A stretch of 64,000 nucleotides of DNA, taken from NCBI RefSeq assembly GCF_000367525.1, contig NZ_HF570956.1, forward strand, positions 543,488 through 607,487. The letters are read 5' to 3'. Shown piece after piece: positions 45,415 through 54,303 of the stretch (the stretch's first letter is position 1; every line of letters starts with the position of its first letter). The stretch comes from Phycicoccus elongatus Lp2 (GTDB taxonomy: Bacteria; Actinomycetota; Actinomycetes; Actinomycetales; Dermatophilaceae). The position numbers were made by a program, and so were the translations under genes. Below the pieces are notes generated by a model. It made no database searches. It was not told the DNA's origin and worked only from the letters and a program-made list of their open reading frames with translations.

Positions 45415-48400
45415 TCAGGCCACATCGCTCGGAACGGCAGTCCGTTTGATCTGCTGCAGCGTGTCGACGATGACCTCGACATCCGCGTCGGGGAAGAAGT
45501 AGTCGGGGCCGGTGGGGGCGTGGTCGGTATAGGGCGACTCAAAGAGGCGTGCAGGCTCCATGACGCCGTTCTTGGTCAGCTCGTCGATGATGAGGTTCAC
45601 GAAGCGGACCTGATCGGCGGAGAACTTCGCGCCGTCCAGGTAGCTCTCGAACGCCTCGATCGCGGCCGAGCGGTCGAGGCCGACGAGGCTGCGGACGAAG
45701 ATGCCCAGACCGCCGGTTTGCTCGTTGGCCCAGACGAGGTCGACCTGCTGGCCGCCGGAGGCGACAAGCATCTGCTCCAGCTCGCTGAGGTCGTTGGTGG
45801 TTAGCTGCTTGTTGCGGCGGAGGCGCTGGAGGGCGAGGTTGTCGAGGTGCTCGCGAAGGTACGCCTCGGCCTTGGCGCGGAAGCGCTCGAAGTTGGTGCC
45901 GGGGGTGACGCGGGGGAGCACCACCTCGACGCCTTCGCCGATCGTGTCCTCGAAGTCGGTGTAGATCGGGTTGCGTGCCGTCTTCTCGATGAATCGGGCG
46001 AGACCCCGGATGCGGAGTCGGGCGAGCTCCAGCATCGGCAGCGTCACGTCGATCCACCACTCGTCGCTGGCCACCGACTCCAGCAGCACGGCCTGCTCCG
46101 CGACGCTCGGGATCGTGGTCTTGCCGAGCAGTGCGGCGGCGATGGCTTGGACGGACTCGCGCAGCCGCTCGACCAGCACGGCGTCGCCGTCGAGCTGGGC
46201 GAGCTGTCGACGCAGGATGAGGAGGTCGAAGCGCTTGGCGTCCTCGTCGTCGTCACGGACCGAGGACGGCAGTCCGGCGAGCGTGAGCAGCGCCTCCGCG
46301 TCATCAGGCACGATCTGGTCCCACGCCTCTGCGGACGCGTACTTCTCTACGGCTCGGCGGTGCGGGCGGACGACAAAGTTCTCGAGGTTCATCCCGGCGA
46401 CGACCTCGTGCAACGTCTTCACGGCGGACGAGCGTAGATCGGGTTCGGTGTCACCGAGTGCGGTGACAAGTCCGAGTCGGGCCTCGAAGAGGCGCTGGGA
46501 GAGTGACTTCTGGGTCTGCCCCTGGGATCCGGGGAGGTCCTGGATGAAGTACTCGAGGTTGCCGCAGAAGTCGAAGACCAGGAAGTCCTGCTTGTCCTCG
46601 CCTGGGCCGAACAGGTCGGGGCAGAGGCGGGTGCCGCGGCCGATCATCTGCCAGAACTTCGACTTCGAGCGCACCATCTTGAAGAAGACGAGGTTCACGA
46701 CCTCGGGTACGTCGATGCCTGTGTCGAGCATGTCGACGCTGATCGCGATGTGCGGCGCTTTGTCCTTGATCGAGAAGTCGTCGATCAGCGACTGGGCGTA
46801 CGGCGTGCCGTGGATGATCACGCGGGCGAAGTGGCCGGCAAGTTCGGGGTAGGCGAGGTTGAACCGCCTCTCGATGAACTCAGCGTGCTTCTGGGACTTG
46901 GCGAAGATGATCGTCTTGCCCACACGGTCCCCGCCGGCCACCTTGTAGCCCTGCACCATGAGGGTTTCGAGGACCTTGTCGACGGTGTCCTCGTTGAAGA
47001 GGAACCGGTTGATCTCCTCGGCACCGACCTCGTCGGGCGGACCGTCCTCGCCCCAGTCGAGGACGTCCCACTGGTCCTTTTCCTCCTCGGTGAGGTCGTC
47101 GTACTTGATGCCGGAGCGCAGGAACTGGGTGCCGACGCTGATGCCCTTCGGGGGCACGAGGTAGCCGGAGTCGACTGCTTCGTCGAGGGAGTAGTTGTCG
47201 GTGGGGACACCGTCCTCGAGGTGGAACAGCCGGTAGGTGTTGTGGTCGACCTCGTCCTTGGGTGTCGCGGTGAGGCCGATGAGAAGTGAGTCGAAGTAGT
47301 CGAAGATCGCGCCGTACTTGGCGTAGACGGAGCGGTGGGCTTCGTCGATCACGATGAGGTCGAAGTAGCCGGACCCGAAGCGGCGAGTGCCGTCGTCGAT
47401 CTCGTTGATGAGGTTCATCATCGTGGGGTATGTCGAGACGTAGACGCGCCCCTCGATCGCCTTCTCGGTCACGAGGTTGACCGTCGTCGAGCCAGGCAGG
47501 TGTTGCTTGAACGCGTTGGCCGCCTGGTTGACAAGGGCGGTGCGGTCAGCGAGGAAGAGCACGCGCTTGACCCAGTTCGCCTTCTGCAACAGATCGACGA
47601 GCGCGATGGTGGTGCGAGTTTTGCCCGAGCCGGTAGCCATCACGAGGAGGGCCTCGCGCTGCTTGCGGTCGAACCCATCGCCCACTGCCTTGATAGCCCG
47701 CACCTGGTACGGACGGCCAGCGATGTCGGTGTTCGCCTGCGCGGACGCCAACGGGAGCTTGGTCTGGCGGCGCTGGATCAACAGCTCCAGCTCGTCGCGG
47801 GTGTAGAAGCCCTGGGTCTCGCGGGGTGGGTAGCCGCCGGCGTCGTCCCAGATCCGGTGCTCGTACCCGTTGGTGTAGAAGATCACCGGCCGACGGCCGA
47901 ACTGCTGCTCCAGGCAGTCGGCGTACAGCTTGGCCTGCTGTTGGCCCACCTCGGGTGACTTCGCTGTGCGCTTGGCCTCGACCACTGCCAGGGGCAGCCC
48001 ATCGGCGCCCCAGAGGACGTAGTCGACGAAGCCGCTCCCCTCAGCGTTGGGCATCCCCGTGACGGGGTACTCCCGGTCGCGCTCCTCATCCAGCGCCCAG
48101 CCGGCCTCATGCAGGAGGACGTCGATGAACAGGTCCCGGGCGGCGGCCTCGTCGTAGTCCCGCGTGTCCGGCGCTGCTGCTGCCTGGGCGGCTGCGATCT
48201 GAGTCTTCAGCTCGGCGATCTCCGCCTCGTGGGCGGCCAGTCGCTCGTCCTTCTCGGCGAGCTCGCGGGCGTGGGCCTCGTCCTGCTCCTTGAACTTCGC
48301 AGCGAGGCGGGCGACCTCCTCCCGCGACAGCGGCGCGGCTTTGGCGGCGAGGGCAGGATCGAACTGGGCCTGAAGCGGCACCACTGTCGGCGTAGGGGAG

Positions 48401-48765
48401 TGGTGGTACGACGTCCACACGACGACGTTGAACAGCTCGCGCAGCACTGCCAGCGACACGTCCGGGCGGATCTGGCGGTTCTCATGCACCGCGGTGTTGG
48501 CGATGCGACGGATCGCGGTCAGCTTCTGGGTGATGCCCTGCGGCACCTTGGCCTTGAACGCAGCGTCGTTGATCTTCGCCGCGAGGTCGTCGCGGTACGG
48601 GAGGGGCAGCGAGAGGACGTCGTACAAGTAGCCGACGAGCTCCTCGACCACCCGGCGACTGTAGAAGCACGCCGATCGCGGGTCGGACGACAGGTACGAC
48701 TCAGCCCGGGCGCAGTCGCCATGTAGTGACGGCAGCGTCTGACGGACGAAGTCGAAGTTCCCCAT
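45415..48765 (-). CDS. hsdR: Type I restriction enzyme R subunit (HsdR)
   Basis: 1116 residues. An N-terminal DUF4145-like region (residues about 1-140, ACFYSRRVVEELVGYLYD) and a coiled coil precede the nuclease domain (GFVDYVLWGADGLPLAVVEAK, a D...E-X-K motif). The SF2 translocase follows (Walker A MATGSGKTRT, DEAH in VIDEAHRS, GLTATP), then a C-terminal HsdR region. It cleaves unmodified DNA after ATP-driven translocation with HsdM and HsdS. It lies between the accessory nuclease gene and the SIR2 gene. Confidence 0.94.
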   Translation of the reverse strand: MGNFDFVRQTLPSLHGDCARAESYLSSDPRSACFYSRRVVEELVGYLYDVLSLPLPYRDDLAAKINDAAFKAKVPQGITQKLTAIRRIANTAVHENRQIRPDVSLAVLRELFNVVVWTSYHHSPTPTVVPLQAQFDPALAAKAAPLSREEVARLAAKFKEQDEAHARELAEKDERLAAHEAEIAELKTQIAAAQAAAAPDTRDYDEAAARDLFIDVLLHEAGWALDEERDREYPVTGMPNAEGSGFVDYVLWGADGLPLAVVEAKRTAKSPEVGQQQAKLYADCLEQQFGRRPVIFYTNGYEHRIWDDAGGYPPRETQGFYTRDELELLIQRRQTKLPLASAQANTDIAGRPYQVRAIKAVGDGFDRKQREALLVMATGSGKTRTTIALVDLLQKANWVKRVLFLADRTALVNQAANAFKQHLPGSTTVNLVTEKAIEGRVYVSTYPTMMNLINEIDDGTRRFGSGYFDLIVIDEAHRSVYAKYGAIFDYFDSLLIGLTATPKDEVDHNTYRLFHLEDGVPTDNYSLDEAVDSGYLVPPKGISVGTQFLRSGIKYDDLTEEEKDQWDVLDWGEDGPPDEVGAEEINRFLFNEDTVDKVLETLMVQGYKVAGGDRVGKTIIFAKSQKHAEFIERRFNLAYPELAGHFARVIIHGTPYAQSLIDDFSIKDKAPHIAISVDMLDTGIDVPEVVNLVFFKMVRSKSKFWQMIGRGTRLCPDLFGPGEDKQDFLVFDFCGNLEYFIQDLPGSQGQTQKSLSQRLFEARLGLVTALGDTEPDLRSSAVKTLHEVVAGMNLENFVVRPHRRAVEKYASAEAWDQIVPDDAEALLTLAGLPSSVRDDDEDAKRFDLLILRRQLAQLDGDAVLVERLRESVQAIAAALLGKTTIPSVAEQAVLLESVASDEWWIDVTLPMLELARLRIRGLARFIEKTARNPIYTDFEDTIGEGVEVVLPRVTPGTNFERFRAKAEAYLREHLDNLALQRLRRNKQLTTNDLSELEQMLVASGGQQVDLVWANEQTGGLGIFVRSLVGLDRSAAIEAFESYLDGAKFSADQVRFVNLIIDELTKNGVMEPARLFESPYTDHAPTGPDYFFPDADVEVIVDTLQQIKRTAVPSDVA

Positions 48766-48774
48766 GAGCGTCGA

Positions 48775-49854
48775 TCACTCGCCGTCGTCGATGTTGAAGT
48801 GGTCGGCCAGGCGCCCGAGGGTGAACTCCTGGCGGAGCTTGCAGGCGCTGTGCTGGCTGGCGAACATGCCCTTCTCCCAGAACCCAGCCTCGAGAGGCCG
48901 AGCATCGATCCACTCGACCGGCACGACCCATTCGGCGAAATCGTCGTCCCTCGTCGGGTCGCTGGAGTAGACGCCCTCCAGGTTTTGCGTGGCCAGCGGA
49001 GCCCAAGCGTCGTCAACTCGAACTTCGGCGACCTCGAAGCGCGTGGCCGGAGCCAGCACCCTCCCGACTGCCACGTAGCGCATGGGCGGCACGTTGACCC
49101 AGATGCGGGCACCCGTCGGCAACGCCCGCATGTCCTGCGACCACATCTTCCCGCCACCGCCGGAGACAAAGCCGAACTGCCGCGCGTCGTCCCAGACGCG
49201 CTCTCCGCCGCTGAATGAGATGTACCAGTCCTTGCCGTTCCACGCGGCGCGCTTGCTCTTCTTGTTTCCCGTAGCCGCGGTCGGCGTCTCGTCGTCCGAC
49301 GCGGTCAGCCAGGAGCGGGCCAGGTAGCGTCGTCCGTCGTCCTCGAGATAGGAGAAGAACACCGCGTTGACCGGTACACCGAAGTCGCGAAGGTAGTTGA
49401 CGATGCGCTCAGAACTGGCGTCGAGCTCGGCAGCCACGATGGTGAGGCTGAGGTCGCCGTTGAGCTCGTCGGGTGGCGCGCTTCCGAAGACGTCCTCGAA
49501 CGCGGCCTCGAACGGCTGGTCGAGATGCTTGGTGGCGATGTCGATGATGTCGTCCCGCGACAGGGTTGAGGCCCAGGAGCCGTAGTCGAGTACCTGGGCG
49601 ACGACCTCGCGTGGCGTCTTGTCGCGCTTCAGCTCCAACAGATTGAGATTGCCGTCGGCATCAATGGCGAGCAGGTCGAGGCGCGGGCCGTATGGCGTGA
49701 TCACCTCACTGCCGATCACCAGCAGGCGCTCGCCGAGCAGAGAGGGGTCGCGCTTGAGGAACTCGTGCAGGTCCTTCTCGGCAGGCAGGACCGAGGTGGT
49801 CAGTGGCTTCGGCTCGTTGCCGTCGATGCGCCACATCCTCATCTCAACGGGCAT
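48775..49854 (-). CDS. PD-(D/E)XK nuclease family protein in the type I restriction operon
   Basis: 359 residues. Residues about 50-100 contain the nuclease core GPRLDLLAIDADGNLNLLELK (Asp, then E-L-K), the pattern of NucS/DUF91-type endonuclease domains. The C-terminal half (ARIWVNVPPMRYVAVGRVLA) looks like a beta-rich DNA- or ligand-binding domain and is not identified. It sits 3 nt downstream of hsdS and 9 nt upstream of hsdR, so it is an integral operon member. It may be an extra nuclease or an accessory recognition component. Confidence 0.75.
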   Translation of the reverse strand: MPVEMRMWRIDGNEPKPLTTSVLPAEKDLHEFLKRDPSLLGERLLVIGSEVITPYGPRLDLLAIDADGNLNLLELKRDKTPREVVAQVLDYGSWASTLSRDDIIDIATKHLDQPFEAAFEDVFGSAPPDELNGDLSLTIVAAELDASSERIVNYLRDFGVPVNAVFFSYLEDDGRRYLARSWLTASDDETPTAATGNKKSKRAAWNGKDWYISFSGGERVWDDARQFGFVSGGGGKMWSQDMRALPTGARIWVNVPPMRYVAVGRVLAPATRFEVAEVRVDDAWAPLATQNLEGVYSSDPTRDDDFAEWVVPVEWIDARPLEAGFWEKGMFASQHSACKLRQEFTLGRLADHFNIDDGE

Positions 49855-49857
49855 CGG

Positions 49858-51009
49858 TCACAGCTCCCCTCGGAAGGCGCGGGATTGAAGGGCACCAACG
49901 AGGCCGAACTCAGACATTGCTTGTGCGCGGAGGCTGACGCGGAGCGCGTTGATCGACGCGATGCGCTCCGAGAACCGCTCTTGGTCGCTCATCGGCGCGA
50001 CTGGGATCTGGAAGTTTCGGCAGGCGGGTAGAGGAAGGTGCTTGACGGTAGAGCCCGAGCCGAGCCGATTGAACTGCTCTTGAAGCACCGGGCTGCGGAA
50101 ACAAGCTGCCAGGTAGTCGGGTGTCATCTTCGCCGCGTCCACCCGGTAGAGCATCAACCGCTGGCCGAGAAAGACCTTGTCATCGCTGAGCAACACGCCA
50201 GCCTCTCCGACTGGCGCCTCGCGTGTCAGGATCACGTCATCCCGGCGAGGGGTGGCTCGCCGATTCCACTTCTCGAAGACAGCCTGATCCACGTACCGCA
50301 CGTTCGTCGTGTCGACAGCCCCGTTTCGAATGTTCGTGGTGCGAAGCATCTTGTACGGCGTCACGTTCTCGACCACCGGCGCCGTCCTATTGACGCAGTC
50401 GACCACCAGATGGCAGAGCTCGGCCACGGATCGGAGCTCTCGGTCGTGGCCGAACATCGAGAGGAAGATTGCCTGTTCAAGCTCGTCGAGCTTCGTGAGA
50501 ACTTGGCGGCGCTTGGCGCGGAGAGCGTCGGCGTGGTCGAGGATCGCTGCGATGCGGCGCTGCTCGGGGAGAGGTGGGAGGGGGACGGCGATCTGCTCGG
50601 TCGTCTTCTTCGACAGTTCCTTGAACGTGGCGCCGTTGCCGAGCGACTGAAGGTAGGCGGTCTTCGACTTCAGCCAGTAATACAGGTACTTCGCATCAAG
50701 GTCCGGTCCCGGGACGAGGCTCTTGAATCCCTGGTTCGTTGCCATCGGGACGGTGTTGATCGCAACGTGGCCGATCGGCGCCCGCGAACTCAGAAGCACT
50801 GAACCTGCAGGCAAGACTGTCGTCGGGCAACTCCTGACGCCTATCGCTGTCAGCTTCCTCGGGGTTTCGGAGATGTACGGCCCGTTGAGCTTGCTGAGGT
50901 CGGCAGGCGTGGCCCACTGCACCTCGCCGTCCCAGTACTCAGCAACACCGGTCTTCGGCGTCGCTCCTGAAACGATCTTGGCGATGTCGCCCAACGGGGC
51001 GGTCTTCAC
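49858..51009 (-). CDS. hsdS: Type I restriction-modification specificity subunit (HsdS)
   Basis: 383 residues from a GTG overlapping the hsdM stop (GTGA). Two target-recognition domains are each followed by a helical spacer; the first ends PLPPLPEQRRIAAILDHADALRAKR and the second ends in IPVAPMSDQERFSERIASINAL. Each domain reads one half of a bipartite site. The DNA sequence recognised cannot be deduced. Confidence 0.92.
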   Translation of the reverse strand: MKTAPLGDIAKIVSGATPKTGVAEYWDGEVQWATPADLSKLNGPYISETPRKLTAIGVRSCPTTVLPAGSVLLSSRAPIGHVAINTVPMATNQGFKSLVPGPDLDAKYLYYWLKSKTAYLQSLGNGATFKELSKKTTEQIAVPLPPLPEQRRIAAILDHADALRAKRRQVLTKLDELEQAIFLSMFGHDRELRSVAELCHLVVDCVNRTAPVVENVTPYKMLRTTNIRNGAVDTTNVRYVDQAVFEKWNRRATPRRDDVILTREAPVGEAGVLLSDDKVFLGQRLMLYRVDAAKMTPDYLAACFRSPVLQEQFNRLGSGSTVKHLPLPACRNFQIPVAPMSDQERFSERIASINALRVSLRAQAMSEFGLVGALQSRAFRGEL

Positions 51010-52460
51010 GAGAGCATCGCCTTGAGCTCGGCGAGACCCTTGGCGATCTCGTCCTCAAGCGTCTCGATGTCGGCGATGATCTCCAGTGGATCGCGGTGTT
51101 CGATCTCGTCGTGGACGATCTCCTTGTAGCGGTTCAAGGAGAGGTCGTAGCCATAGGCGACGATGTCGTCCTTGGGCACGAGGAACGACTGCTGGGTGCG
51201 GGCACGATCCTTCTCGTCCCCGAGGGTCTGCCAACGGGCGAGCACGTCGGGGAGGTCGTTGGCTTCGACCGGGTTGCGCTTGTCATCGAGACTGAAGCCG
51301 TCGGCCTGGACGTCGTAGAACCAGACGTCGTCGGTGCCGCCGGAGTTGGTCTTGGTGAAGAACAGGATCGCGGTGGAGACGCCGGCGTACGGGCGGAAGA
51401 CACCTGACGGCAGCTTCACGACGGCGTCGAGCTTCTGCTCTTCGACCAGCATCTTCCGCAACGCCTTGTGCGCGGTGCTCGAACCGAAGAGGACACCGTC
51501 GGGCACAATGACGGCCGCTCGTCCGCCGGGCTTGAGCAGCTTGAGGAACAGCGCGAGGAATAGCAGCTCGGTCTTCTTCGTCTTCACGATCCGCTGCAGG
51601 TCCTTGGCGGTGGACTCGTAGTCGAGTGAACCAGCGAAGGGTGGATTGGCGAGGATGAGCGTGTACTTGTCGGCGTCCCCGGCTGCGCCCTCGGAGAGTG
51701 AGTCGCGGTAGCGGATGTCGGGGGACTCGATACCGTGCAGCAGCATGTTCATGCTGCCGATGCGGAGCATCGTGGAGTCGAAGTCGTAGCCGTGGAACAT
51801 CGAAGCGTGGAAGTGCTTGCGCTGCGCGGAGTCGAGCAGGGCGTCGGCGTGCGTGTCCCGGACGTACTCGCTGGCTGCGACGAGGAAGCCGGCGGTGCCG
51901 CATGCCGGGTCGCAGATCTCGTCGGACGGCTTGGGCGCGGTCATCTTGACCATCAGCTCGATGATGTGGCGCGGCGTACGGAACTGACCGTTGACGCCAG
52001 CTGAGGCGATCTTGGAGAGCAGGTACTCGTAGAGGTCGCCGTTGGTGTCCCGGTGGGCCATCGGGATGTCGTCGAGCATGTCGACGACCTTGGACAGAAG
52101 TGCCGAGGTCGGGATCGTGTACCTGGCGTCCTTCATGTGTTCGCTGTAGGTGGTGCCGTCGCCCAGACCGCGCAGGAGCGGGAACACCTCGTCGGCAATG
52201 GTCTTGTGCATCACCTCGGGGGAGGCGTTCTTGAACTGACTCCATCGCAGGTGCGCCTGGCCGGGCAGGAACACGGGGCTCTCGATTTGGTCGCCGGTCA
52301 CACGCGCCTTCTTCTCCGCCAGCGTCTGGATGTCGTCCAGGCGGCGGATGAAGAGCAGGTAGGTGATCTGCTCGATGACCTCGAGCGGGTTGCTAATGCC
52401 TCCCGACCAGAAGGCGTCCCAGACGCGGTCGATCTTGCTCTTCAGCTCACCAGTGATCAC
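51006..52460 (-). CDS. hsdM: Type I restriction-modification methyltransferase subunit (HsdM)
   Basis: 484 residues from GTG 52460 (VITGELKSKIDRVWDAFWSGG), fixed by a -10 hexamer 7 nt upstream; a longer reading adds an unrelated Gly/Pro-rich leader. The N-terminal HsdM helical domain is followed by the adenine-N6 methyltransferase domain: SAM-binding DPACGTAGFLVAASEY and catalytic NPPF in LANPPFAGSLDY. First gene of the hsdM-hsdS-nuclease-hsdR-SIR2 operon. Confidence 0.94.
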   Translation of the reverse strand: MITGELKSKIDRVWDAFWSGGISNPLEVIEQITYLLFIRRLDDIQTLAEKKARVTGDQIESPVFLPGQAHLRWSQFKNASPEVMHKTIADEVFPLLRGLGDGTTYSEHMKDARYTIPTSALLSKVVDMLDDIPMAHRDTNGDLYEYLLSKIASAGVNGQFRTPRHIIELMVKMTAPKPSDEICDPACGTAGFLVAASEYVRDTHADALLDSAQRKHFHASMFHGYDFDSTMLRIGSMNMLLHGIESPDIRYRDSLSEGAAGDADKYTLILANPPFAGSLDYESTAKDLQRIVKTKKTELLFLALFLKLLKPGGRAAVIVPDGVLFGSSTAHKALRKMLVEEQKLDAVVKLPSGVFRPYAGVSTAILFFTKTNSGGTDDVWFYDVQADGFSLDDKRNPVEANDLPDVLARWQTLGDEKDRARTQQSFLVPKDDIVAYGYDLSLNRYKEIVHDEIEHRDPLEIIADIETLEDEIAKGLAELKAMLS

Positions 52461-52467
52461 AGGCGTA

Positions 52468-52473
52468 ACTCTA
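52468..52473 (-). promoter_or_regulatory. -10 element for leaderless hsdM operon transcript
   Basis: TAGAGT on the reverse strand lies 7 nt before GTG 52460. The 180-bp spacer to the divergent excisionase-like gene contains no other gene. Confidence 0.5.
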
Positions 52474-52642
52474 GTAAGAGCCGGGCCTTTGGGCTGGGAC
52501 ATGGGCGACCCTCCGCCGCCCGGTCCTTCCGGACAGCCCTTCAGGATGCCCGATGCCTCCGACACTTCTCCGAGGCGTGGCCACTCGCCTCGGCTCCTCG
52601 GCCATTGGGGGTAGGACCAACCTCAACCCTTTGGAGCCGACC

Positions 52643-52864
52643 ATGACCGACGACACCACCCGTGACCCCGAGCGCATCGACGCGCTGCTGACCATCGAGG
52701 AGGTCGCCGAGTTGCTGCGCATGCCGGTGGCTTCGCTGCGCTACTGGCGGGTGCTGGGTACCGGGCCGCGCGGGTTCATCATCGGGCGGCGGCTGCGCTA
52801 TGTCCGGGCCGATGTGTTCCGGTGGCTCGTGGAGCAGCGCGACGGCGACCCGACGGCCGCGTGA
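52643..52864 (+). CDS. Excisionase/MerR-type helix-turn-helix protein
   Basis: 73 residues from ATG 52643, with TTTGGAG upstream. The sequence LLTIEEVAELLRMPVASLRY, then WRVLGTGPRGF and GRRLRYVRADVFRWL, is the helix-turn-helix-17 fold of excisionases that accompany actinobacterial integrases. The stop overlaps the integrase start (GTGA), so the two are coupled. It likely bends att DNA to favour excision. Confidence 0.85.
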   Translation: MTDDTTRDPERIDALLTIEEVAELLRMPVASLRYWRVLGTGPRGFIIGRRLRYVRADVFRWLVEQRDGDPTAA

Positions 52865-54165
52865 ACGGCTACGTGTCTCCGAAGCAGCGGCTCAATCAGC
52901 GCGGCTCCGTCGAGGACCGCTGGCGCAAGCGCGTCAAGGACGCCGACGGGAACACCGTCGAGGTGCCCTCCGCCGTTGCGGGGAAGGTCACTCGTTGGCG
53001 TGCCCGGTACGTCGACGACGGCGGCCGTGAGATCCAGCGGTCCTTTGGGCGCAAGGTCGACGCGCAGAAGTGGCTCGATGGACAGCTCGCCTCGCTCCTG
53101 CGTGGCGACCACGTCGCGCCTGCCGACGCGAAGGTGACGGTCGGGCAGTGGCGCGACACCTGGTTGGCCGGCTACGGCAACCGGCGGGAGTCGAGTGTGC
53201 GGATGGCCGAGGTCCATCTGAAGATCATCAAGGTGCACTTCGGCGCCGTGCCGCTCTCGGCGGTGAAGCCATCGGATGTGCGGGCGTGGACCGCGCAGCT
53301 CCAGAAGGAGGGCCGGGCGCCGTCGTACGTCTATGCCCTGCACTCGCGGCTCTCGCAGCTTTTCACCGACGCCGTCCACGACGGGCTGGTCGCCCGCAAT
53401 CCGTGCTCGCGGCGTACATCACCGCCGATGGGCAAGCAGCGGCCTTACGTCGCCACGACCGAGCAGGTGTGGGCGCTCTACGACGCGTTCCCGCCTGGGG
53501 TGCAGCCCGCGATCCTGATGGGGGCACACGCCGGGTTGCGACTGGCGGAGTGCGCCGCACTGCGGATCACCGACGTCGACCTGGAGGCGGGCGTCATCCA
53601 TCCGGCGGTGCAGTGGCCGGAGAAGGAGCTGAAGAGCGACAAGTCCCGCACCGCCATCCCGATCCCGCGCGAGATGGCGCAGATCCTGGCCGAGGCGGCA
53701 CGTACGGGGAACGGGCGGACGTTCCTCGACGACGAGTGGGGCAACCCCGGCAGCCCGTGGACGATCCAGCGCGCCATGAGGGATGCCCGCGACAGGCTCG
53801 ACCTGCCCGACGACTTCCGATTCCACGACCTGCGGCACTACTTCGCCTCGTTGTTGATCGCGTCGGGCCTCGACGTCAAGGTCGTCCAGGGCCGGCTCCG
53901 GCATGCCTCGGCGAAGACCACCCTCGACACCTACGGCCACTTGTGGCCGGACAGAGACGACACTTCACGCGCCGCCGTCGCGGCGGTCTACCAGGAAAGG
54001 GACGAACGATGGGCTCCTACGAACCAGGGATCTACGTCGACTCGTTCGACACCGACGCCGACGGCAACATCCGGGCGCGCCGCGAGGATGTCTACGGCAC
54101 CGTCGAGGTGGGAGAGGTCGTCTCCGTCGACTGCGACGAGCTCGGGACCTTCGCTCGGGTTGTGA
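52861..54165 (+). CDS. int: Tyrosine recombinase (phage-type integrase)
   Basis: 434 residues from GTG 52861. An N-terminal arm-binding AP2-like region (RWRARYVDDGGREIQRSFGRK) is followed by the core-binding SAM-like domain (VTVGQWRDTWLAGY) and the catalytic domain. Catalytic residues are visible: Arg in GAHAGLRLAE, HxxR in FHDLRHYF, His in LRHAS and Tyr in LDTYGH. The last 50 residues after AAVAAVYQERDE overlap the next gene and look like out-of-frame translation, so the functional protein may normally end near 54010. It presumably catalyses recombination at the glnA 3' end. Confidence 0.93.
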   Translation: MNGYVSPKQRLNQRGSVEDRWRKRVKDADGNTVEVPSAVAGKVTRWRARYVDDGGREIQRSFGRKVDAQKWLDGQLASLLRGDHVAPADAKVTVGQWRDTWLAGYGNRRESSVRMAEVHLKIIKVHFGAVPLSAVKPSDVRAWTAQLQKEGRAPSYVYALHSRLSQLFTDAVHDGLVARNPCSRRTSPPMGKQRPYVATTEQVWALYDAFPPGVQPAILMGAHAGLRLAECAALRITDVDLEAGVIHPAVQWPEKELKSDKSRTAIPIPREMAQILAEAARTGNGRTFLDDEWGNPGSPWTIQRAMRDARDRLDLPDDFRFHDLRHYFASLLIASGLDVKVVQGRLRHASAKTTLDTYGHLWPDRDDTSRAAVAAVYQERDERWAPTNQGSTSTRSTPTPTATSGRAARMSTAPSRWERSSPSTATSSGPSLGL

Positions 54166-54290
54166 AGTTCGAGGGCCACCCCGAGACGGGTTTCGTGTTC
54201 TTGAAGGAACTCACCGGCAAGGAGTGGGAGCAAGCTTCCGAGGACCTTGCACTCTCCTACGAGGAGTGGTGCGACCTGCGCGCCGACTGA
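54009..54290 (+). CDS. 93-residue acidic protein overlapping the integrase 3' end
   Basis: ATG 54009 behind AAAGGGA. The protein is acidic (SFDTDADGNIRARREDVYGT, ending WEQASEDLALSYEEWCDLRAD) with no recognised family. Its frame has normal third-position GC, whereas the overlapping integrase tail (54009-54165) does not look protein-like, so this frame is the likelier coding one. Function unknown; it may act with the integrase. Confidence 0.6.
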   Translation: MGSYEPGIYVDSFDTDADGNIRARREDVYGTVEVGEVVSVDCDELGTFARVVKFEGHPETGFVFLKELTGKEWEQASEDLALSYEEWCDLRAD

Positions 54291-54303
54291 AGTTGGCGTC
54301 GCC

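Noticed and set aside
48775..49854. Second hsdR or anti-restriction protein
   Set aside because: The D...E-L-K nuclease core near residues 50-100 fits a NucS/DUF91-like domain, with no helicase motifs or anti-restriction signature.
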